10,761 bases of DNA, taken from the NCBI GenBank assembly GCA_013361745.1, contig JABFXM010000187.1, positions 1 through 10,761 on the forward strand, in the 5' to 3' direction. This document shows, piece by piece, positions 1-4,980 of the stretch. The notes under the pieces are model-generated. The model worked only from the letters and a program-made list of their open reading frames with translations, was not told where the DNA came from and searched no databases. The number at the start of each line of letters is the position of its first letter. The first letter of the stretch is position 1. The position numbers and the translations under genes are program-made. This DNA comes from Gemmatimonadaceae bacterium (GTDB lineage: Bacteria; Gemmatimonadota; Gemmatimonadetes; Gemmatimonadales; Gemmatimonadaceae).

Positions 1-1
1 C

Positions 2-877
2 ATGAGCAGCTCGAGCGCGCGCATGGTCGCCGTCTTCCTCGCGCTCGCGGAGGTGAACGACCTCGAGCGATCCCCTGCCTACAAGGATGCGATCCATTCG
101 CGCGAGGAGCTCGCCGCGTACCTCGGCTGCGTCGAGAATGGGCAGAGCTTCGGCGCGCTCGCCGGGGATCGCGGCGTCGGCACCTTCGGCGGGAGCGAGG
201 ATCATGTCGCGATGCTCTGCTGCGAGGCCGGGAAGCTGAGCCAGTACGCCTTCTGCCCCGTGCGGCACGAGCGGTCCGTTCCCTTCCCCGCCGACCACGC
301 GCTCGTCATCGCGGCGAGCGGAGTCCTCGCCGAGAAGACGGGCGCGGCCCGCGAGGCGTACAACCAGGCGTCGCTGTCGGCGCGCGCGATCGTCCGCGAG
401 TGGAACGCCGCTACCGGTGACCAGGCGCGCGTCCTCGGCGACGTGCTTGCCCGCGGCCCCGAGACGGGGCGCCGGCTGATGACGGTGGTCTCCCCCTCGC
501 TCCATGCGCGGCTCGAGCAGCTCGTCGCCGAGAGCGAGACGATCATCCCCGCCGCGGCGGACGCGCTGGAGCGCCGCGACTTCGCAGCGTTAGGCACGCT
601 CGTCGTGCGCTCGCAGGCGAACGCCGAGTGCCTGCTCGGCAACCAGGTGCCGGAGACCATCCACCTCGCGCGCTCGGCGCGCACCCTCGGCGCGGTGGCC
701 GCGTCGGCGTTCGGAGCGGGATTCGGCGGCAGCGTGTGGGCGATGGTGGGCGCAGGGGACGCGGACCGCTTCGCGCGCCAGTGGCACGACGCGTACGTCG
801 CCGCCTTCCCCCGGCACGCGACGCGCGCCGAGGTGTTCGTCACGCGCCCCGGTCCGGCGGCGATGCGCCTCGAATGA
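2..877 (+). CDS. GHMP-family sugar kinase, galactokinase-like (5' end outside window)
   Basis: C-terminal 291 residues of a cytoplasmic ATP-dependent sugar kinase, expected to phosphorylate a hexose at C1. The frame is open to the window edge. The first visible residues, MSSSSA, are the tail of GHMP motif 2 (GLSSSSA), the ATP phosphate-binding loop, so the first ATG is internal and roughly the first 100 residues are missing. Further in, GTFGGSEDH (about residues 60-68) sits where galactokinases have GGMDQ with the catalytic Asp. Near the C-terminus GAGFGGS (about 238-244) is GHMP motif 3. The stop overlaps the next gene's start as ATGA, so the two are translationally coupled with a sugar-1-phosphate nucleotidylyltransferase. 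The exact sugar (galactose, GalNAc, L-arabinose, fucose) cannot be read from the sequence. The SEDH variant argues against calling it plain galK. Family call is firm, substrate is open. Confidence 0.88.
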   Translation: MSSSSARMVAVFLALAEVNDLERSPAYKDAIHSREELAAYLGCVENGQSFGALAGDRGVGTFGGSEDHVAMLCCEAGKLSQYAFCPVRHERSVPFPADHALVIAASGVLAEKTGAAREAYNQASLSARAIVREWNAATGDQARVLGDVLARGPETGRRLMTVVSPSLHARLEQLVAESETIIPAAADALERRDFAALGTLVVRSQANAECLLGNQVPETIHLARSARTLGAVAASAFGAGFGGSVWAMVGAGDADRFARQWHDAYVAAFPRHATRAEVFVTRPGPAAMRLE

Positions 878-1707
878 GCGACGAGGCCGCGCCGACGACG
901 AAGGCGGTGATCATGGCGCGTGGACTCGGCACGCGGATGCGCGCGCGCGACGACGCTGCCGCGCTCGACGCCGCGCAGGAGGCCGCCGCCGAGCGCGGGG
1001 CGAAGGCGATGATCCCGTTCGCGGGTGGACGTCCCTTCCTCGACTACCTGCTCTCGGCAGTCGCCGACGCCGGCTTCAGCGAGGTGTGCTTCGTCGTCGC
1101 GCCGGGGCACGACGCGATTCGCGAGCGCTACACGCGTGAGGTCGAACCGCATCGCGTGCGCCTGAGCTATGCGGTGCAGGCCGAGCCACGCGGCACGGCC
1201 GACGCCGTCCTCGCCGCGGCGGCGTTCGCCGGCGACGATGCGTTCCTCGTACTCAACGCCGACAACTACTATCCCGCGCCGGTGCTCGCCGCGCTGCGCG
1301 ACGTCCCCGCGCCGGCGATGGCAGGGTTCAGTCGCGAGGGATTGCTGCGCGACGGCCAGATCCCGGCGGAGCGCATCGCCCGTTACGCGCTCCTCGATGT
1401 GAACCCCGACGGGCTGCTGCGCCGGATCGTCGAGAAGCCGGACGACACGACCGCTCGCGCGCTCGGCGACGCGCCGGTGAGCATGAACTGCTGGCTGCTC
1501 GACGCCGCGATCCTCGAGGCGTGCCGCCGCGTGCGTCCTTCCTCGCGCGGTGAGCTCGAGCTTCCGAGCGCGGTGCAGCTCGCGATCGACACCCTAGGTG
1601 CCCGCGTTCATGTATTGCCCGTCGATGCGCCGGTGCTCGACCTCTCGCACCGGGCCGACGTCCCGACGGTCGCGGCGCGACTGGCGAACGTTCGCGTCGA
1701 GCTCTGA
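874..1707 (+). CDS. Sugar-1-phosphate nucleotidylyltransferase (NTP_transferase family)
   Basis: A 277-residue cytoplasmic enzyme expected to join an NTP and a sugar 1-phosphate to give NDP-sugar and pyrophosphate. The N-terminal signature AVIMARGLGTRMR (residues 11-23) is the nucleotide-binding GxGTRxR loop. K44 followed by MIPFAGGRPFLDY is the second conserved block, LNADN places the metal-binding Asp at residue 130, and VEKP at 186-189 is the sugar-binding block. There is no C-terminal hexapeptide repeat, so it is the short single-domain type. The ATG at 874 overlaps the kinase stop, which fixes this start; the same frame stays open upstream but only as a shadow of the kinase. With the kinase it forms a two-step salvage route from free sugar to NDP-sugar. 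The nucleotide and sugar specificities are not readable. A hairpin repeat begins about 43 bp after the stop and may act as the transcript end. Confidence 0.88.
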   Translation: MSDEAAPTTKAVIMARGLGTRMRARDDAAALDAAQEAAAERGAKAMIPFAGGRPFLDYLLSAVADAGFSEVCFVVAPGHDAIRERYTREVEPHRVRLSYAVQAEPRGTADAVLAAAAFAGDDAFLVLNADNYYPAPVLAALRDVPAPAMAGFSREGLLRDGQIPAERIARYALLDVNPDGLLRRIVEKPDDTTARALGDAPVSMNCWLLDAAILEACRRVRPSSRGELELPSAVQLAIDTLGARVHVLPVDAPVLDLSHRADVPTVAARLANVRVEL

Positions 1708-1749
1708 CACGTGACTCCGGGAAGGCCGGATCGGAGCTGCGTCGACGAC

Positions 1750-1868
1750 CCGAACTACAATCACACGGATTTGACGGATCTTCACGGATACAGCACTGGT
1801 GATTTTCCGCTCAGAAGACAATCCGTGACAATCCGTTCAATCCGTGAAGATTGTAGCTCCCCAGTTGG
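1750..1868. repeat. Hairpin repeat copy 1 (solo, no gene)
   Basis: Inverted repeat of two arms of about 40 bp, 1752-1790 and 1820-1858. The left arm reads GAACTACAATC and then three CACGGAT-type heptamers starting at 1764, 1773 and 1783. The right arm is its imperfect complement, with heptamers ATCCGTG at 1821, ATCCGTT at 1831 and ATCCGTG at 1840, and closes with GATTGTAGCTC. The 29-bp centre is not clearly palindromic. Beyond the right arm CCCAGTTGG matches the flank of copy 3 (ACCTGTTGG), so the repeat extends a few bases past the arms. It lies between the nucleotidylyltransferase stop and the lipoprotein gene and has no gene of its own, unlike copies 2 and 3. No target-site duplication was visible. 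Confidence 0.85.
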
Positions 1869-1929
1869 CGCCACGCAGCACCGCCCCGTAGTCCTCGCGG
1901 CTCGGACCGTTTGGAGTTACGATCCCGCC

Positions 1930-2847
1930 ATGCGCAGCCACATCGCGACCGCGGCCCTCCTCGTCGCGAGCGCCTGCAAGGGACCGCCGGCGCGACTCGC
2001 CGTCGGGGCGTCGGACACCGTCGTCGTCAACAACGAATGGCCGGTGCAGCTCGCCGTGCACGTCTTCGACGCGCGCGGGCACGCGCTTCCCGACACCGGC
2101 GTGCGCTACGAGTGGCTCTCGGGGCGGTTGACGCAGGTCTCGCCGACCGGGGTCGCGACCTGCGACCGGCCCGGCGACGCCGTCGTGCGTGCATCGTTAG
2201 GCAGCCTCGTCGCCGACCTGAAGCTCCTCTGCCGCCCGATCCGCGATCTGCGCGTCACGGTCGGGATGCAGCTCGTCGCCGGCGACTCGGCGGAGCCGCT
2301 CCCCTTCGAGGCGGTGGACGCCGGCGGACGGCCGGTGACGTTGCTTGCCGGCACCGCGAAGATCATGGACAGCTCCGTCGCGACGCTCGAGGGGCTGCGC
2401 GTCCGCCCGCGCTCGCCGGGAAGGACGGCGGTCGGGCTGCGCGTCGGCAGTCGCTTCAAGTGGATCGGCGTGACCGTCTACGAGAAGGTGCCGACGCTCG
2501 AGGTGGTCCGGCCCGAGCGGCCGAACGTCGCCGTGAGCGTGACGCTGGCGAGCGGGGAGACGCGGCGCCTGCCTCTCCCGCGCGGGCGATACCTGGTCGG
2601 GATCCTCCCCGACTCGAGCGGCGTGCGGCTCGCCGTGCTCGGCGCCGGCTGCGTGCGCATCTCCTTCGACCGGCGACTGATGTGCGACTCGCCTGGCGAC
2701 GCGACCGTCGTCCTCTACACGCCATGGTCGGCGACACCGACGCCGGACGTCAGCGGCGCGGTCGCCGTGCAACGAATCGCAGACAGCGACGAGCCCGCGC
2801 CTCCTCGCCCGACACCTACGCCGATCAGCAACCCCGGAGCACCGTGA
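1930..2847 (+). CDS. Predicted lipoprotein with bacterial Ig-like (Big_2-type) domains
   Basis: A 305-residue exported protein of unknown function. The N-terminus MRSHIATAALLVASAC is a short signal peptide with a lipobox-like end, and C17 is the predicted lipidated cysteine (ASAC is a weak but acceptable lipobox). What follows looks like tandem beta-sandwich Ig-like domains. Residues of the type VRYEWLSG..., SPTGVATC and GDAVVRASLGS are typical of Big_2-like folds, and a second similar unit follows (AVDAGGRPV, DSSVATLEG, SPGRTAVGLRVG). A proline-rich tail ends the protein (PAPPRPTPTPISNPGAP). The ATG at 1930 is chosen because the signal peptide begins there; the frame is open further upstream but that part runs through the hairpin repeat and is not protein-like. 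No good Shine-Dalgarno is seen. The stop overlaps the GH109 start as TGATG, so the two are probably co-translated. A surface anchor or partner for that enzyme is inference only. Confidence 0.75.
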   Translation: MRSHIATAALLVASACKGPPARLAVGASDTVVVNNEWPVQLAVHVFDARGHALPDTGVRYEWLSGRLTQVSPTGVATCDRPGDAVVRASLGSLVADLKLLCRPIRDLRVTVGMQLVAGDSAEPLPFEAVDAGGRPVTLLAGTAKIMDSSVATLEGLRVRPRSPGRTAVGLRVGSRFKWIGVTVYEKVPTLEVVRPERPNVAVSVTLASGETRRLPLPRGRYLVGILPDSSGVRLAVLGAGCVRISFDRRLMCDSPGDATVVLYTPWSATPTPDVSGAVAVQRIADSDEPAPPRPTPTPISNPGAP

Positions 2848-4259
2848 TGAGTGACGAGATCGAACGCCGCGACTTCCTGAAGACCCTCGCCGTCGCCGGT
2901 GCCGGACTCGGCCTCGGCGCCTGCCACGTCCCCGGTGCGGGGGCGCCTAACGTTCCCGCATCGGTGGCCGGCGCGCGGATCGCGTCAGGCGTCGCGCCGA
3001 CGCAGCTCTTCTCCGCACCGGCGATCCCCACGGTGCGCGTCGGCTTCGTCGGCGTCGGGCATCAGGGGACGAGCCACGTCCAGAACTTCACGAAGATTCC
3101 CGGCGTCGAGATTCGCGCCATCTGCGACATCCTTCCCGAGCACGTCGAGCGGTCGCAGAAGATCGTGACCGATGCCGACCAGCCGAAGCCCGAGGGCTAC
3201 TCGCGTGGCCCCGAGGACTTCAGGCGGATGTGCGAGGAGGCGCAGATCGACCTCGTCTTCAACGCGACGCCCTGGGAGTGGCACACGCCGGTGATGCTCG
3301 CCGCGATGAACGCTGGCAAGCACGCCGCGACCGAGGTGCCGATGGCGGTGTCGCTCGAGGAGCTCTGGCAGCTCGTCGAGACCGCGGAGCGCACGAAGCG
3401 GCACTGCGTGATGATGGAGAACTGCTGCTACGACCGGACGGAGATGATGATCCTCCGCATGGTGCGCGAGGGCGCCTTCGGCGAGCTGCTGCACGGCGAG
3501 TGCGGCTACCTGCACGACCTCCGCCAGCTCAAGCTCACCGACTACTACGTCGGGCGCGGGCGGATCAAGCACTCGATCCGCCGCAACGGCGACCTCTATC
3601 CGACGCACGGCGTCGGCCCCGTCGCGCAGTGGATGAACGTCAACCGCGGCAACCGCTTCGACTATCTCGTCTCGATGGCGAGCCAGTCGCGCGGGCTCAA
3701 CCTCTGGGCGGCGGAGCACATCGGCCCCGAGAGCGCGGAGGCGCGCCAGCGCTACGCGTTGGGCGACGTCTGCACCACCGTGATCCGCACGACCGGCGGG
3801 CAGACGATCGTCGTCACCCACAACACCAGCAACCCGCGCCCCTACAGCCGCAACATCCTCCTCCAGGGGACGAAGGGGCTGATCCGGAAGTACCCCGAGG
3901 AGAAGATCTACCTCGAGGGGAAGAGCCCGAACGACCAGTGGGAGCCGACGACCGCGTACCAGGCGCAGTACGAGCACCCGATCTGGAAGACCCTCGAGGG
4001 TCCGTCCGCGGGCGCGGGGCACGGCGGGATGGACTACATCGAGGATTACCGGCTCGTGCAGGCGCTGCGCAGCGGCACCCCGACAGACGCCGACGTCTAC
4101 GACGGCGCCGCGTGCACGAGCGTGATCATGATGAGCGAGGCCTCGATCGCGAACCGCGGCGCGCCGCAGGCGATGCCGGACTTCACTCGCGGTGCATGGC
4201 AGAGTCGTCCGCCGTTAGGCATCGTCGATGCGGACGGGAGGGGCGTGAGCGCTGGCTGA
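2847..4259 (+). CDS. Tat-exported GH109-type glycosidase (Gfo/Idh/MocA fold)
   Basis: A 470-residue protein that closely matches my memory of glycoside hydrolase family 109, NAD-dependent alpha-N-acetylgalactosaminidases that use a redox-assisted mechanism. The N-terminus MSDEIERRDFLKTLAVAGAG has a Tat motif (RRDFLK at residues 7-12) and a hydrophobic stretch ending in GAC, so it is exported folded with its cofactor, perhaps as a lipoprotein. The Rossmann loop GFVGVGHQG is at residues 66-74. Blocks recalled from GH109 follow: ATEVPM, MMENCCYDR, GELLHGECGYLHDLR, and NGDLYPTHGVGPV with YPTH at 251-254, the region of the active-site Tyr and His in characterised members. Its ATG at 2847 overlaps the lipoprotein stop. 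Full length, no damage seen. If not a GalNAcase it would be a related Gfo/Idh/MocA sugar oxidoreductase; substrate is inferred from family only. Confidence 0.87.
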   Translation: MSDEIERRDFLKTLAVAGAGLGLGACHVPGAGAPNVPASVAGARIASGVAPTQLFSAPAIPTVRVGFVGVGHQGTSHVQNFTKIPGVEIRAICDILPEHVERSQKIVTDADQPKPEGYSRGPEDFRRMCEEAQIDLVFNATPWEWHTPVMLAAMNAGKHAATEVPMAVSLEELWQLVETAERTKRHCVMMENCCYDRTEMMILRMVREGAFGELLHGECGYLHDLRQLKLTDYYVGRGRIKHSIRRNGDLYPTHGVGPVAQWMNVNRGNRFDYLVSMASQSRGLNLWAAEHIGPESAEARQRYALGDVCTTVIRTTGGQTIVVTHNTSNPRPYSRNILLQGTKGLIRKYPEEKIYLEGKSPNDQWEPTTAYQAQYEHPIWKTLEGPSAGAGHGGMDYIEDYRLVQALRSGTPTDADVYDGAACTSVIMMSEASIANRGAPQAMPDFTRGAWQSRPPLGIVDADGRGVSAG

Positions 4260-4280
4260 CGCGTGGCTTGGTTTTAACGG

Positions 4281-4426
4281 GGGTGAACTACAATCTCCAC
4301 GGATCTCCACGGATTTACACGGATGATGCGCTGTGGGGTGCCGGGCGAGATCCATTCGCCCGACCCACCTCAGCGCCGTATCCGTGAAGATCGGTGTCGA
4401 TCCGTGGAGATTGTCGTCCCAATGTT
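4281..4426. repeat. Hairpin repeat copy 2 (upstream of GxxExxY gene)
   Basis: Near-continuous palindrome from 4285 to 4416. The left arm has GAACTACAATCTC and then CACGGAT at exactly 4298, 4308 and 4318. The right arm has ATCCGTG at 4380, the variant ATCGGTG at 4390 and ATCCGTG at 4400, then GAGATTGTCGTC. Unlike the other copies the centre also pairs: GCGCTG at 4328-4333 with CAGCGC at 4371-4376, and CGGGCGA with TCGCCCG, leaving a loop of only about seven bases near 4350-4358. It follows the GH109 stop by 26 bp and precedes the GxxExxY start by about 66 bp, so it could end the upstream transcript or form a structured leader for the downstream gene. Confidence 0.88.
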
Positions 4427-4482
4427 GATGCCAGAATGACACCGATGACGCGCTCGGCGGGCCGGACGAAGACCGTCCAGCC

Positions 4483-4857
4483 ATGGCCCCCGGCGAGCTC
4501 GTTCACGAACGGTTGACGCATTCGGCGATCGGCGCGTTCTACACGGTCTACAACACTCTCGAACACGGTTATCTCGAGCAGACCTACGTCGGTGCGCTCG
4601 CCGTCGAGCTGCGCGAGCGCGGTCACGTCGTCGAGCGCGAGGTCAGCGTCCGTGTCTGGTACAAGGGCCACGTGGTCGGCTGGCACCGGCTCGACCTGCT
4701 CGTCGACCAGACACTCGTTGTCGAGGTGAAATCGACGCCCACGCTGCACCCGAGCGCACAGCGGCAGCTGCTCAACTACCTCGCGGCGACTCGGCTCGAG
4801 GTCGGGCTGCTGCTGCACTTCGGCGCGAAGCCGCGCTTTTACCGTGTCGTGGGGTGA
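4483..4857 (+). CDS. GxxExxY protein (PD-(D/E)XK nuclease-like)
   Basis: A 124-residue protein of the GxxExxY family (as I recall, TIGR04256 / Pfam PDDEXK_3), whose function is not established. The name motif is present as GYLEQTY, residues 29-35. A PD-(D/E)XK-like core can be read: E32 in the first helix, D71 in HRLDLLV, and E81-x-K83 in VVEVKS, followed by the family's usual SAQRQLLNYL helix and a GLLLHFG strand. Length is normal for the family. The ATG at 4483 is chosen because the conserved N-terminal helix (LTHSAIGAFYTVYNTL) starts just after it; no strong Shine-Dalgarno is seen. The gene is enclosed by hairpin repeats, ending 67 bp after copy 2 begins the gap and stopping 13 bp before copy 3, and converges on the GH2 gene. 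The residues fit a metal-dependent nuclease; acting on the flanking repeats is a hypothesis. Confidence 0.88.
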   Translation: MAPGELVHERLTHSAIGAFYTVYNTLEHGYLEQTYVGALAVELRERGHVVEREVSVRVWYKGHVVGWHRLDLLVDQTLVVEVKSTPTLHPSAQRQLLNYLAATRLEVGLLLHFGAKPRFYRVVG

Positions 4858-4860
4858 GTC

Positions 4861-4980
4861 GTAACGGCTGAACTACAATCTGCACGGACCGTACGGATTC
4901 ACACGGATACGGCTCGCGCTCAGCATGCAGTATCCGTGAAAATCCGTGTCGATCCGTGAAGATTGTAGTTCACCTGTTGG
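4861..4980. repeat. Hairpin repeat copy 3 (downstream of GxxExxY gene)
   Basis: Inverted repeat with core 4870-4971. The left arm is GAACTACAATCTG followed by heptamer variants near 4883, 4892 and a perfect CACGGAT at 4902. The right arm has three perfect ATCCGTG copies at 4932, 4942 and 4952, exactly 10 bp apart, and closes with GATTGTAGTTC. The middle of about 23 bp is a loop. It lies between two convergent genes, starting 3 bp after the GxxExxY stop (conserved flank TAACGG included). Its right end supplies the stop codon of the minus-strand GH2 gene (TCA at 4970-4972). A long stem in this position could serve as a two-way transcription terminator. Confidence 0.88.

Larger units (their letters stand above)
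4276..4980. mobile_element. Putative GxxExxY cassette bounded by two hairpin repeats
   Basis: Composite unit of hairpin copy 2, the GxxExxY gene and hairpin copy 3. The outermost ends are inverted: GGTGAACTACAATCT at 4282-4296 is the exact reverse complement of AGATTGTAGTTCACC at 4959-4973. The outer AAC/GTT triplets also correspond, allowing a two-base shift. The same ends occur on the solo copy 1. Ends plus a central nuclease-like gene suggest a mobile or formerly mobile cassette, with copy 1 as a gene-less relative. No flanking duplication was seen, and movement is inference. Confidence 0.45.

Noticed and set aside
628..873. Upstream extension of the nucleotidylyltransferase frame
   Set aside because: This part is a shadow of the kinase; the nucleotide-binding motif starts just after ATG 874, which also forms the ATGA overlap.
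1764..1846. Regularly spaced CACGGAT units as a CRISPR array
   Set aside because: Units are 7 bp at 10-bp steps, inverted around a centre, with no spacer-length variable segments.
1918..1930. TACGAT as a -10 box placing the transcript start at the lipoprotein ATG (leaderless)
   Set aside because: No matching -35 element at the expected distance; too weak to list as a feature.
2985..4022. Minus-strand open frame of 345 codons opposite the GH109 gene
   Set aside because: Antisense shadow; low-complexity composition and no recognisable motif, and GH109 motifs are clear on the plus strand.
4215..4484. Short peptides containing HGS-P-IFTD-like words encoded across the hairpin repeats
   Set aside because: They are translations of the CACGGAT iterons in arbitrary frames, have no ribosome binding site and do not keep frame between copies.
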